From Silurus meridionalis (Eukaryota; Chordata; Actinopteri; Siluriformes; Siluridae), in contig NC_060887.1 in the NCBI RefSeq assembly GCF_014805685.1, forward strand, positions 13,178,963-13,242,962: 64,000 nt of DNA. The letters are read 5' to 3'. The notes under the pieces are model-generated. The model did not search any database, was not told where the DNA came from, and saw only the letters and a list, made by a program, of their open reading frames with translations. The first letter of the stretch is position 1. Every line of letters begins with the position of its first letter. Shown one piece after another: positions 32,701 to 43,505 of the stretch. Position numbers and translations under genes: made by a program.

Positions 32701-35700
32701 TAGATATAGACCTCCATGACCTTATAGCTATAGACCTATGTGTTTTTTGTAGATATATACCTTCATGACCTTATAGCTAGAGACCTATGTGTCCTTATAG
32801 ATATAGACCTCCATGACCTTATAGCTATAGACCTATGTGTTCTTGTAGATATAGACCTCCATGACCTTATAGCTAGAGACCTATGTGTCCTTATAGATAT
32901 AGATCTCCATGACCTTATAGCTATAGACCTATGTGTTCTTGTAGATATAGACCTCCATGACCTTATAGCTATAGACCTATGTGTTCTTGTAGATATAGAC
33001 CTCCACGACCTTATAGCTATAGACCTATGTGTCCTTATAGATATGGACCTCCATGACCTTATAGCTATAGACCTATGTGTTCTTATAGATATAGACCTCC
33101 ATGACCTTATAGCTATAGACCTATGTGTTCTTGTAGATATAGACCTCCATGACCTTATAGCTATAGACCTATGTGTTCTTGTAGATATAGACCTCCATGA
33201 CCTTATAGCTAGAGACCTATGTGTCCTTATAGATATAGACCTCCATGACCTTATAGCTATAGACCTATGTGTTCTTGTAGATATAGACCTCCATGACCTT
33301 ATAGCTAGAGACCTATGTGTCCTTATAGATATAGACCTCCATGACCTTATAGCTAGAGACCTATGTGTTCTTATAGATATAGACCTCCATGACCTTATAG
33401 CTATAGACCTATGTGTTCTTGTAGATATAGACCTCCATGACCTTATAGCTATAGACCTATGTGTTTTTTGTAGATATAGACCTTCATGACCTTATAGCTA
33501 GAGACCTATGTGTCCTTATAGATATAGACCTCCATGACCTTATAGCTATAGACCTATGTGTTCTTGTAGATATAGACCTCCATGACCTTATAGCTAGAGA
33601 CCTATGTGTCCTTATAGATATAGACCTCCATGACCTTATAGCTATAGACCTATGTGTCCTTATAGATATAGACCTCCATGACCTTATAGCTATAGACCTA
33701 TGTGTTCTTGTAGATATAGACCTCCATGACCTTATAGCTATAGACCTATGTGTTCTTGTAGATATAGACCTCCATGACCTTATAGCTAGAGACCTATGTG
33801 TCCTTATAGATATAGACCTCCATGACCTTATAGCTATAGACCTATGTGTTCTTGTAGATATAGACCTCCATGACCTTATAGCTTTAGACCTATGTGTTCT
33901 TGTAGATATAGACCTCCATGACCTTATAGCTAGAGACCTATGTGTCCTTATAGATATAGACCTCCATGACCGTATAGCTATAGACCTATGTGTTCTTGTA
34001 GATATAGACCTCCATGACCTTATAGCTAGAGACCTATGTGTCCTTATAGATATAGACCTCCATGACCTTATAGCTAGAGACCTATGTGTTCTTATAGATA
34101 TAGACCTCCATGACCTTATAGCTATAGACCTATGTGTTCTTGTAGATATAGACCTCCATGACCTTATAGCTTTAGACCTATGTGTTTTTTGTAGATATAG
34201 ACCTCCATGACCTTATAGCTAGAGACCTATGTGTCCTTATAGATATAGACCTCCATGACCTTATAGCTAGAGACCTATGTGTCCTTATAGATATAGACCT
34301 CCATGACCTTATAGCTATAGACCTATGTGTCCTTATAGATATAGACCTCCATGACCTTATAGCTATAGACCTATGTGTTCTTGTAGATATAGACCTCCAT
34401 GACCTTATAGCTATAGACCTATGTGTTCTTGTAGATATAGACCTCCATGACCTTATAGCTAGAGACCTATGTGTCCTTATAGATATAGACCTCCATGACC
34501 TTATAGCTATAGACCTATGTGTTCTTGTAGATATAGACCTCCATGACCTTATAGCTAGAGACCTATGTGTCCTTATAGATATAGACCTCCATGACCTTAT
34601 AGCTAGAGACCTATGTGTTCTTATAGATATAGACCTCCATGACCTTATAGCTATAGACCTATGTGTTTTTGTAGATATAGACCTTCATGACCTTATAGCT
34701 AGAGACCTATGTGTCCTTATAGATATAGACCTCCATGACCTTATAGCTATAGACCTATGTGTTCTTGTAGATATAGACCTCCATGACCTTATAGCTAGAG
34801 ACCTATGTGTCCTTATAGATATAGACCTCCATGACCTTATAGCTATAGACCTATGTGTCCTTATAGATATAGACCTCCATGACCTTATAGCTATAGACCT
34901 ATGTGTTCTTGTAGATATAGACCTCCATGACCTTATAGCTATAGACCTATGTGTTCTTGTAGATATAGACCTCCATGACCTTATAGCTAGACCTATGTGT
35001 CCTTATAGATATAGACCTTCATGACCTTATAGCTATAGACCTATGTGTTCTTGTAGATATAGACCTCCATGACCTTATAGCTTTAGACCTATGTGTTCTT
35101 GTAGATATAGACCTCCATGACCTTATAGCTAGAGACCTATGTGTCTTATAGATATAGACCTCCATGACCTTATAGCTATAGACCTATGTGTTCTTGTAGA
35201 TATAGACCTCCATGACCTTATAGCTATAGACCTATGTGTTCTTGTAGATATAGACCTCCATGACCTTATAGCTAGAGACCTATGTGTCCTTATAGATATA
35301 GACCTCCATGACCTTATAGCTATAGACCTATGTGTTCTTGTAGATATAGACCTCCATGACCTTATAGCTAGAGACCTATGTGTCCTTATAGATATAGACC
35401 TCCATGACCTTATAGCTAGAGACCTATGTGTTCTTATAGATATAGACCTCCATGACCTTATAGCTATAGACCTATGTGTTCTTGTAGATATAGACCTCCA
35501 TGACCTTATAGCTAGAGACCTATGTGTCCTTATAGATATAGACCTCCATGACCTTATAGATATAGACCTATGTGTTCTTGTAGATATAGACCTCCATGAC
35601 CTTATAGCTAGAGACCTATGTGTCCTTATAGATATAGACCTCCATGACCTTATAGCTATAGACCTATGTGTCCTTATAGATATAGACCTCCATGACCTTA

Positions 35701-38700
35701 TAGCTATAGACCTATGTGTTCTTGTAGATATAGACCTCCATGACCTTATAGCTATAGACCTATGTGTTCTTGTAGATATAGACCTCCATGACCTTATAGA
35801 TATAGACCTCCATGACCTTATAGCTAGAGACCTATGTGTCCTTAAAGATATAGACCTCCATGACCTTATAGATATAGACCTATGTGTTCTTATAGATATA
35901 GACCTCCATTACCTTATTTCAATTAACCTCTGTTTTCTAATAACTATAGATCTCCATGACCTTATAGCTAGAGACCTATGTGTCCTTATAGATATAGACC
36001 TCCATGACCTTATAGCTATAGACCTATGTGTTCTTGTAGATATAGACCTCCATGACCTTATAGCTAGAGACCTATGTGTCCTTATAGATATAGACCTCCA
36101 TGACCTTATAGCTAGAGACCTATGTGTTCTTATAGATATAGACCTCCATGACCTTATAGCTATAGACCTATGTGTTCTTGTAGATATAGACCTCCATGAC
36201 CTTATAGCTATAGACCTATGTGTTTTTTGTAGATATAGACCTTCATGACCTTATAGCTAGAGACCTATGTGTCCTTATAGATATAGACCTCCATGACCTT
36301 ATAGCTATAGACCTATGTGTTCTTGTAGATATAGACCTCCATGACCTTATAGCTAGAGACCTATGTGTCCTTATAGATATAGACCTCCATGACCTTATAG
36401 CTATAGACCTATGTGTCCTTATAGATATAGACCTCCATGACCTTATAGCTATAGACCTATGTGTTCTTGTAGATATAGACCTCCATGACCTTATAGCTAT
36501 AGACCTATGTGTTCTTGTAGATATAGACCTCCATGACCTTATAGCTAGAGACCTATGTGTCCTTATAGATATAGACCTTCATGACCTTATAGCTATAGAC
36601 CTATGTGTTCTTGTAGATATAGACCTCCATGACCTTATAGCTTTAGACCTATGTGTTCTTGTAGATATAGACCTCCATGACCTTATAGCTAGAGACCTAT
36701 GTGTCCTTATAGATATAGACCTCCATGACCGTATAGCTATAGACCTATGTGTTCTTGTAGATATAGACCTCCATGACCTTATAGCTAGAGACCTATGTGT
36801 CCTTATAGATATAGACCTCCATGACCTTATAGCTAGAGACCTATGTGTTCTTATAGATATAGACCTCCATGACCTTATAGCTATAGACCTATGTGTTCTT
36901 GTAGATATAGACCTCCATGACCTTATAGCTATAGACCTATGTGTTTTTTGTAGATATAGACCTCCATGACCTTATAGCTAGAGACCTATGTGTCCTTATA
37001 GATATAGACCTCCATGACCTTATAGCTATAGACCTATGTGTTCTTGTAGATATAGACCTCCATGACCTTATAGCTAGAGACCTATGTGTCCTTATAGATA
37101 TAGACCTCCATGACCTTATAGCTATAGACCTATGTGTCCTTATAGATATAGACCTCCATGACCTTATAGCTATAGACCTATGTGTTCTTGTAGATATAGA
37201 CCTCCATGACCTTATAGCTATAGACCTATGTGTTCTTGTAGATATAGACCTCCATGACCTTATAGCTAGAGACCTATGTGTCCTTAAAGATATAGACCTC
37301 CATGACCTTATAGATATAGACCTATGTGTTCTTATAGATATAGACCTCCATGACCTTATTTCAATTAACCTCTGTTTTCTAATAACTATAGATCTCCATG
37401 ACCTTATAGCTATAGACCTATGTGTTCTTGTAGATATAGACCTCCATGACCTTATAGCTATAGACCTATGTGTTCTTGTAGATATAGACCTCCATGACCT
37501 TATAGCTATAGACCTATGTGTCCTTATAGATATAGACCTCCATGACCTTATAGCTATAGACCTATGTGTTCTTATAGATATAGACCTCCATGACCTTATA
37601 GCTATAGACCTATGTGTTCTTGTAGATATAGACCTCCATGACCTTATAGCTATAGACCTATGTGTTCTTGTAGATATAGACCTCCATGACCTTATAGCTA
37701 TAGACCTATGTGTCCTTATAGATATGGACCTCCATGACCTTATAGCTATAGACCTATGTGTTCTTATAGATATAGACCTCCATGACCTTATAGCTATAGA
37801 CCTATGTGTTCTTGTAGATATAGACCTCCATGACCTTATAGCTATAGACCTATGTGTTCTTGTAGATATAGACCTCCATGACCTTATAGCTAGAGACCTA
37901 TGTGTCCTTATAGATATAGACCTCCATGACCTTATAGCTATAGACCTATGTGTTCTTGTAGATATAGACCTCCATGACCTTATAGCTAGAGACCTATGTG
38001 TCCTTATAGATATAGACCTCCATGACCTTATAGCTAGAGACCTATGTGTTCTTATAGATATAGACCTCCATGACCTTATAGCTATAGACCTATGTGTTCT
38101 TGTAGATATAGACCTCCATGACCTTATAGCTATAGACCTATGTGTTTTTTGTAGATATAGACCTTCATGACCTTATAGCTAGAGACCTATGTGTCCTTAT
38201 AGATATAGACCTCCATGACCTTATAGCTATAGACCTATGTGTTCTTGTAGATATAGACCTCCATGACCTTATAGCTAGAGACCTATGTGTCCTTATAGAT
38301 ATAGACCTCCATGACCTTATAGCTATAGACCTATGTGTCCTTATAGATATAGACCTCCATGACCTTATAGCTATAGACCTATGTGTTCTTGTAGATATAG
38401 ACCTCCATGACCTTATAGCTATAGACCTATGTGTTCTTGTAGATATAGACCTCCATGACCTTATAGCTAGAGACCTATGTGTCCTTATAGATATAGACCT
38501 CCATGACCTTATAGCTATAGACCTATGTGTTCTTGTAGATATAGACCTCCATGACCTTATAGCTTTAGACCTATGTGTTCTTGTAGATATAGACCTCCAT
38601 GACCTTATAGCTAGAGACCTATGTGTCCTTATAGATATAGACCTCCATGACCGTATAGCTATAGACCTATGTGTTCTTGTAGATATAGACCTCCATGACC

Positions 38701-41593
38701 TTATAGCTAGAGACCTATGTGTCCTTATAGATATAGACCTCCATGACCTTATAGCTAGAGACCTATGTGTTCTTATAGATATAGACCTCCATGACCTTAT
38801 AGCTATAGACCTATGTGTTCTTGTAGATATAGACCTCCATGACCTTATAGCTTTAGACCTATGTGTTTTTTGTAGATATAGACCTCCATGACCTTATAGC
38901 TAGAGACCTATGTGTCCTTATAGATATAGACCTCCATGACCTTATAGCTATAGACCTATGTGTTCTTGTAGATATAGACCTCCATGACCTTATAGCTAGA
39001 GACCTATGTGTCCTTATAGATATAGACCTCCATGACCTTATAGCTATAGACCTATGTGTCCTTATAGATATAGACCTCCATGACCTTATAGCTATAGACC
39101 TATGTGTTCTTGTAGATATAGACCTCCATGACCTTATAGCTATAGACCTATGTGTTCTTGTAGATATAGACCTCCATGACCTTATAGCTAGAGACCTATG
39201 TGTCCTTATAGATATAGACCTCCATGACCTTATAGCTATAGACCTATGTGTTCTTGTAGATATAGACCTCCATGACCTTATAGCTAGAGACCTATGTGTC
39301 CTTATAGATATAGACCTCCATGACCTTATAGCTAGAGACCTATGTGTTCTTATAGATATAGACCTCCATGACCTTATAGCTATAGACCTATGTGTTCTTG
39401 TAGATATAGACCTCCATGACCTTATAGCTATAGACCTATGTGTTCTTGTAGATATAGACCTCCATGACCTTATAGCTAGAGACCTATGTGTCCTTATAGA
39501 TATAGACCTCCATGACCTTATAGCTATAGACTTATGTGTTCTTGTAGATATAGACCTCCATGACCTTATAGCTAGAGACCTATGTGTCATTATAGATATA
39601 GACCTCCATGACCTTATAGCTAGAGACCTATGTGTTCTTATAGATATAGACCTCCATGACCTTATAGCTATAGACCTATGTGTTCTTATAGATATAGACC
39701 TCCATGACCTTATTTCAGTTAACCTCTGTGTCCTCATAGCTATAGACCTCCATGACCTTATAGATATAGACCTATGTGTCCTTATAGCTATAGACCTCCA
39801 TGACCTTATAGCTATAGACCTCTGTGTTCTCATTGACCTGTGTGTTCTTATAGCTATTAAATTCGGTGTTCTAATAGCTATAGATCTGTGTGAACTTATA
39901 GCTACATAACTCTGTAGCCTTACAGCTATAGACTTCTATGTCTTTATAGCTATGTGTCGTTACAGCTTTAGACCTCTGTGTTCTAATAGCTATGTGTCTT
40001 CACAGCTATAGACCTCTCTGCCCTTTAAGATGCACTGATATGTGTCCTTATATCTACAAACCTATGTGTCCTTAGATCCCTTAGATCAATGTCAGTCTAT
40101 ATCTATTTCTGATTAATTTGCTTGCTAATTAATACATTCAAGAGCAGAACTGCACTTATTAGATTTTGGAGACATTTTTTTGTGTTTTCAATGGAGATGT
40201 GGATAAGTGTATGGTGCGTGTGTGTTTGGGCATAGCTCTCCAGAGTCCGAGGTGGACCTTCCTCCACCTAGTGTACAGAAACTCTCCTCTGACCTCCGAC
40301 CTCTCATGTTCTGGATGTCCAATGCCACCGAGCTGCTCAACTTCTTCCAGGTCAAAGTAGAAACCATGGAGAAGGAATGGGAGTTTGAAGGTGAGGGAAA
40401 AAAAACTGAATCAACTTATCTCAGTGGAGTTTCTAGATAAATATACACAGTGTGCATGAAAAATGTAAAAATACATAATAACTGCAAAAATAAATAAATG
40501 TAGCATGCTATCTGGTGAGATAAAAGTGTTATGTCTCTGTAGACTCAAATCACTGTCTCCACATCTGATTTTCTCATAGTGCTGTTTGTGTTTAGCACAG
40601 TAGTCAAAACAGACATGCACTTTATATTCTCGTGTATCTAATTATTTGCAGCTGTAAAACAAACAAATGCTGTGCTGGGACTCCTTGCATATGGAAATAA
40701 TCGCCTATCTATTGTGCTGAGTTGCTGCTTATTGTTCTGATGTCTGTAAAGCATGAAGCTACACACTATGGCCTAATGTGACCTTCTTCCTTTCGCAAAT
40801 GCTTTTGTAACTATAATCGCTGATTTGTAAATATCACCTTTTGAATTTATTCCTCACGTTTAGCTCCCGGTGACCCAGTTCTCTCAGCTGACATGGACAC
40901 TTGCTCGGATGCACTGGCGCAGCTGGACGATGTCATCATGCACACGTTCCAGCAGTGTGTGTATCACCTGACAAAGGTAAGCTGGTGGCTCATGTATCAC
41001 ATCTCAACAATGATGGAACTGTAATGAATAGACCTTCGGTGGCACCCAGATAAAGAACTCCCTTTTGAATCTGGTTCCTCTCAAGGAATTCTGTTACAAT
41101 TTTGTTAAAATTAAAATTAAAATGAATTGAATGAATTGAAATAGTGCTAAGAGGTTAAAAGGTGTGACTGACTGCTCACTAGAAAATAAAATGAAAACTC
41201 AGCTTTCTTCTTCTTTTTTCCGTCAGACATTATACTCCCTCCTTCCCACTCTACTGGACACCAACCCTTTCTCGAACGAAGAGAAAGAGAAGGAAAAGGC
41301 CGGAGTGAGGGATGGAAAGAGTCACACGGGTGAAGGAGACGGGGGCGAGGAAAGTGATGTGTCTAATTTACCTCCCACCGTGGCAGGGCTGGTGGAAGTT
41401 TATCGATGTTCCTTGCAGTTGACGCGTGATGCCTGCCTCTCTCCACCTCTCACCTCTCAGACCTTCGGCTACCTGTTCTTCTTCACCAACACCTCGCTCC
41501 TTAACACTCTGCTTGAAAGAGGTAGCATTGCTTTACTGTTGCATGTTCACTCAGAAGTGAGAAGTTAACATTAAAAAATAGGTTTTCATGAGC

Positions 41594-41663
<70 letters not shown>

Positions 41664-42458
41664 ATTCCTAACTCGATTGTGTTCTCCATGCCTTTTCAGA
41701 TAGTTTATTTTCCTGGTCTCGTGCAGTGCAGATTCGCACTAATCTGGACCTGGTTCTAGACTGGCTGCAGGGGGCGGGACTAGGAGATATTGCCTCGGAA
41801 TTTCTCAAAAAGCTTTCAAACACTGTCAACTTCCTGTGCATTCCCAAGACCCGCCTTATCCAGGTAACAGCAAGAATTTAAAATGTGATTTAAAAAACTG
41901 TAAACTGTATTATATGGATAAATGCAATGTAGAACTAAACTTATTAGATGGGTCATGTCAATGTTGATATATTAAGAAATATGGAATGGACCCACAAATA
42001 CTCTAAAAAAGATACAGACCTATAAAATCTAACACCATTGATTGTATTGTCAGTCATCTTGGGCCAACCTACAGGAGGACCATTCTTTGTTAAGCCCTGC
42101 GCAGCTTCACCACCTTCTCACTCATTATAAGCTTGGACCAGCCAGAGCGCCACCTACCTGTTGGACTCCACCCTCAGGCACTGACCTTGGAGGCGGTAGG
42201 TAGCTAGTTCTGTTCAGCAAATGAAGAGTCATGAAGTACATAGTACATTTCAATTTTGTTCTTGTTCCCCTAAATATAGATATTTTTGAGAGCTTCCTAG
42301 ACCATCCACCTCTTATCCTACCCAATGAAACCCCGAGCCTAGACTTGACTCTACCAATCCCAAACCCTGAGCTCCTAAAGGAAGTGACACGTCTGCGGAC
42401 TTTCCTGTGGGGTCTGGATCAGGAAGAACCTCCTGCCAATCAGAGAACTAGGTTGTAG
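23145..42458 (+). CDS. rasip1: Ras-interacting protein 1 (RA, FHA-like and DIL domains), 15 coding exons
   Basis: Effector of Rap1/Ras-type GTPases that in vertebrates acts in endothelial junctions and vascular lumen formation, with partners such as ARHGAP29, RADIL and HEG1 (family knowledge). Coding exons: 23145-23266, 23637-24088, 24366-24625, 24813-25045, 25962-26114, 26616-26820, 27912-28210, 28479-28640, 29747-29787, 40236-40390, 40864-40976, 41227-41521, 41700-41863, 42054-42195, 42280-42458. The sum is 2975 bp; one base is missing at the exon 3/4 junction, otherwise about 991 residues. The N terminus (GSPRFGKLHFPVGLWINSPR) matches the RASIP1 N terminus as I remember it. The RA domain spans about residues 130-260, the FHA-like region about 395-530, and the DIL domain about 590-900. 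The protein ends PANQRTRL without the PDZ domain of RADIL. Low-complexity Pro/Ser and Glu/Arg linkers lie between domains. Intron 9 is about 10.4 kb and is filled by a tandem array. Confidence 0.95.
23637..24088 (+). CDS. rasip1: rasip1 coding exon 2 (Ser/Pro linker and start of RA domain)
   Basis: Encodes a Pro/Ser-rich stretch, then QSRAKRLSHLFLKGRSNSDR (the conserved RAKRxSxLF motif), then VKIYGDALSSGANYRSLLAN, the opening of the Ras-association fold. The acceptor is CTTCCACAG and the donor G|GTAAGTG, ending in phase 1. Confidence 0.95.
24366..24625 (+). CDS. rasip1: rasip1 coding exon 3 (rest of RA domain)
   Basis: Starts ALQKHSPEDFLLCDVIGKPI and continues through WECPLLLVDMWRPKEGFERR, matching the second half of the RASIP1 RA domain. 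It ends in a Glu/Lys/Arg-rich run. The best donor is CCCAAG|GTGCGA at 24626; a second, GTGATG, is at 24635. Both leave phase 0, which does not match the start of exon 4. Confidence 0.88.
24813..25045 (+). CDS. rasip1: rasip1 coding exon 4
   Basis: Encodes RWRRSRMSSGGG and later LRRSISDMNLTLRRRQG, which corresponds to a Ser/Arg-rich linker of RASIP1 with a likely phosphorylatable RRSxS motif. The acceptor TACTGGCAG starts the exon in a phase needing one preceding base, which exon 3 does not supply. The donor is CAG|GTGAGAG. Confidence 0.85.
25962..26114 (+). CDS. rasip1: rasip1 coding exon 5 (start of FHA-like region)
   Basis: Encodes a short linker, then ILPPTDRPYFLLLQGYDQSK, matching the RASIP1 segment RPYFLLLQGY. 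It is 51 whole codons. The only donor that keeps the frame to exon 6 is AAG|GCTAGA, a GC donor. An acceptor at AACAG (25940) is an alternative that would add seven in-frame residues. Confidence 0.85.
26463..26615 (+). repeat. (CT)n and long pyrimidine tract leading into rasip1 exon 6
   Basis: About 60 bp of CT then some 90 bases that are nearly all C/T, ending at the exon 6 acceptor. It acts as an extreme polypyrimidine tract for the intron with the GC donor. Confidence 0.9.
26616..26820 (+). CDS. rasip1: rasip1 coding exon 6 (FHA-like region)
   Basis: Encodes DFVLYIMAGHTHVFGRKPTF, a Glu/Arg insert, then VDTFLSAPDLLVRHLLIRRD, the FHA-like core (HVFGR and RH motifs). The acceptor CAATCAG follows a very long CT-rich tract. 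The 3' end is uncertain: ATG|GTATTT (26820) and GTG|GTCATG (26814) both give the right phase. Confidence 0.82.
26858..26975 (-). mobile_element. tRNA-derived SINE fragment
   Basis: TACATTTACGCCATTTAGC, CCTTATCCAGATCAATTTGC and AATTGAGCAGTTGAG are the reverse complement of the 3' part of the SINE seen at 45835. It lies in rasip1 intron 6 directly after the exon 6 donor. Confidence 0.7.
27070..27480 (-). mobile_element. Decayed Tc1-like element in rasip1 intron 6
   Basis: Left end ACACTACAAAGACAAAGGTA-TTTGGACACCTGA, a decayed HLWDELE segment (CATTTCATCCCAAATGTG), and the related GGTAGAGTAAAGGGAAATTG. Same family as 57928-58299 and 60561-61079. Confidence 0.6.
27912..28210 (+). CDS. rasip1: rasip1 coding exon 7 (end of FHA-like region)
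   Basis: Encodes LLRPFRGGAVSHNGVVLYRE and onward to HFVFLYRDPR, a good match to the second half of the RASIP1 FHA-like fold (THNG/SHNG motif). It ends HADILLQ at CAG|GTATAG. Confidence 0.93.
28479..28640 (+). CDS. rasip1: rasip1 coding exon 8 (start of DIL domain)
   Basis: This exon of 54 codons encodes YLLSLMIDYASKHLDPALTP and continues to AANQIKAIVW, the first helices of the dilute domain. The acceptor is CGCTTTAG and the donor TGG|GTGAGA. Confidence 0.92.
29390..29466. repeat. (TG)n(AG)n microsatellite in rasip1 intron 8
   Basis: About 40 bp of TG followed by 36 bp of AG. Confidence 0.95.
29679..29717. repeat. (CT)n upstream of rasip1 exon 9
   Basis: A pure CT run ending about 30 bp before the acceptor of the 41-bp exon 9, serving as part of its polypyrimidine tract. 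Confidence 0.93.
29747..29787 (+). CDS. rasip1: rasip1 coding exon 9 (41-bp microexon)
   Basis: Encodes ENIKEFGDKHPTQ plus two bases, matching the RASIP1 segment EKIKEIGD. The acceptor GTTTCAG lies about 30 bp after a pure CT run, and the donor is C|GTAAGA. The intron that follows is about 10.4 kb. Confidence 0.9.
30375..30600. mobile_element. Decayed Tc1-like fragment in rasip1 intron 9
   Basis: TTGACACCTGACCATCACAT at the left and GTCCAAATACTTTTGGTCTT at the right resemble the terminal words of the local Tc1 family; the interior is too diverged to read. Confidence 0.4.
30625..30755. repeat. Unclassified dispersed repeat, copy 1
   Basis: TGTAAGAGCTAAACATAATG, ATACACAAACCTAAAGTGGCC and CTCAGCTCTGGTTCTCTGGT align in order with 46595-46710. 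The family is not recognised. Confidence 0.6.
30903..40075. repeat. Giant tandem array with 24/48/721-bp nested periods in rasip1 intron 9
   Basis: About 9.1 kb of head-to-tail repeats with period 48 bp. Each 48-bp unit is a dimer of two related 24-bp halves (TATAGACCTCCATGACCTTA and TATAGACCTATGTGTTCTTG cores), so the founding unit is probably 24 bp. Single-base differences (AGCTATAGAC versus AGCTAGAGAC, CTTATAG versus CTTGTAG) alternate in ordered patterns. A T6 variant recurs near 32740, 33461, 34182, 36220, 36941, 38142 and 38863, with several spacings of exactly 721 bp (15 dimers plus one base), showing a higher-order unit. The outer units (before 31150 and after 39700) are more divergent than the core, as expected from unequal exchange. 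Its 16-residue periodic translation is an artefact of a period divisible by three. Confidence 0.97.
40236..40390 (+). CDS. rasip1: rasip1 coding exon 10 (DIL)
   Basis: Encodes LRPLMFWMSNATELLNFFQV, a hallmark DIL-domain motif. The acceptor is GGGCATAG and the donor G|GTGAGG (phase 1). It is the first exon after the intronic array. Confidence 0.94.
40864..40976 (+). CDS. rasip1: rasip1 coding exon 11 (DIL)
   Basis: Encodes LAQLDDVIMHTFQQCVYHLT, strongly matching the RASIP1 DIL domain. The acceptor is CACGTTTAG and the donor AAG|GTAAGC. Confidence 0.95.
41227..41521 (+). CDS. rasip1: rasip1 coding exon 12 (DIL)
   Basis: Encodes TLYSLLPTLLDTNPF, an acidic/Lys insert, then SQTFGYLFFFTNTSLLNTLL. 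The acceptor is CCGTCAG and the donor G|GTAGCA (phase 1). Confidence 0.94.
41599..41659. repeat. (GA)n microsatellite in rasip1 intron 12
   Basis: About 60 bp of pure GA, ending about 40 bp before the exon 13 acceptor. On the sense strand it is purine, so it does not help the splice site. Confidence 0.95.
41700..41863 (+). CDS. rasip1: rasip1 coding exon 13 (DIL)
   Basis: Encodes WSRAVQIRTNLDLVLDWLQG, nearly identical to RASIP1 of other vertebrates as I recall it. The acceptor is CCTTTTCAG and the donor CAG|GTAACA. A 60-bp GA run ends about 40 bp upstream. Confidence 0.95.
42054..42195 (+). CDS. rasip1: rasip1 coding exon 14
   Basis: Encodes SSWANLQEDHSLLSPAQLHH and onward, including the conserved PAQLHHLL motif. 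The acceptor is TATTGTCAG and the donor G|GTAGGT (phase 1). Confidence 0.93.
42280..42458 (+). CDS. rasip1: rasip1 coding exon 15 (C terminus and stop)
   Basis: Encodes DIFESFLDHPPLILPNETPS and ends LDQEEPPANQRTRL with TAG. This matches the RASIP1 C-terminal block; no PDZ-coding sequence was seen downstream. The acceptor is AAATATAG. Confidence 0.94.
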
Positions 42459-43446
42459 CAAGAGAACACATAATCTCTTGGGTTAAACAATTATACAAAA
42501 AAAACCCCAGATGTGACCTTTAAAGCACACCTGTAAGATTACAATACATATCATTTAGTCTCTATGCGAATACAAGTTGCTTTTGAGAGATTTTTCATAG
42601 AGTATTATATATTATATATAACTGACATAGGCCTTTAGATCTGTTAAGCTGTGAAGACATTTCGAAATGCCTCCACGTTATTGTTGAAATTTTTTCTCAG
42701 TTATGTTTCTTACCTTGTATTACTTGTGCATCATTTTAGATGATTATTCACCATGTTACATATCAACAGTAAGTTGTTTAATCACTGCCTGGTTGCAATG
42801 GTTACTTGACTTTTAGGTTTCGAAAAAGTTTAGTATGTATTCACTTTTTTTTTACTTTTAAACATGTAAAACTCTATTACTGGCAACACCAAATAAACCA
42901 AATATACACTAATGCACTAAAACATAACACTAAAGGGTTCTAATAATAATAATTATGTATATGCCATATTTTTAATCACACTTTGTGATATTTGTGTTTT
43001 TCCTCTATACAGTATAAACACATTTTAGCTACTGTGGTTACACTGAGCAACACATCTGGCATTCTTTTGCCTTTATTGTAAGATTTTTCACCGTCTTTTA
43101 CAGAAAAGTGTACCACAGTCTTCCTCTCCAGGTCCATTCACGTCACTATAAAATCAGTGATTCAGAGTTATCCGTGATCTCACTCACCCTAACATGTTAC
43201 AATCCTGACCCATTTCCAACATCTGCTTCTCACATTAACACTCTGACCTCGTAATACACTCACCCAGATGCATTACATATTTTATCCATGTGTTATATGT
43301 TCACATATTGGCAATAAAAAGAAAATTGTCATGGGACCAGTTTTTGCATATGTCTTGGTCTTGCACTAATTCTCTGGCAGTCATGTGCTTCTTGTGTAAT
43401 TCCATTAATGAACACTGGAGGGCGCAATGGCAATACACACAACCCC

Positions 43447-43505
<59 letters not shown>

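Noticed and set aside
30930..39909. Very long open frames (up to 612 codons) encoding a DLHDLIAIDLCVLV repeat protein, and Arg-rich frames on the other strand
   Set aside because: They follow from a 48-bp tandem repeat in an intron between two firmly identified rasip1 exons; no initiation context, domain or selection against frame breaks is visible.
30903..40075. CRISPR-like array
   Set aside because: There are no unique spacers between repeats, the units are contiguous 24/48-bp monomers, and the DNA is vertebrate.
23145..42458. RADIL rather than RASIP1
   Set aside because: The N-terminal GSPRFGKL...GLWINSPR block and C-terminal end without a PDZ domain fit RASIP1; RADIL carries a C-terminal PDZ.
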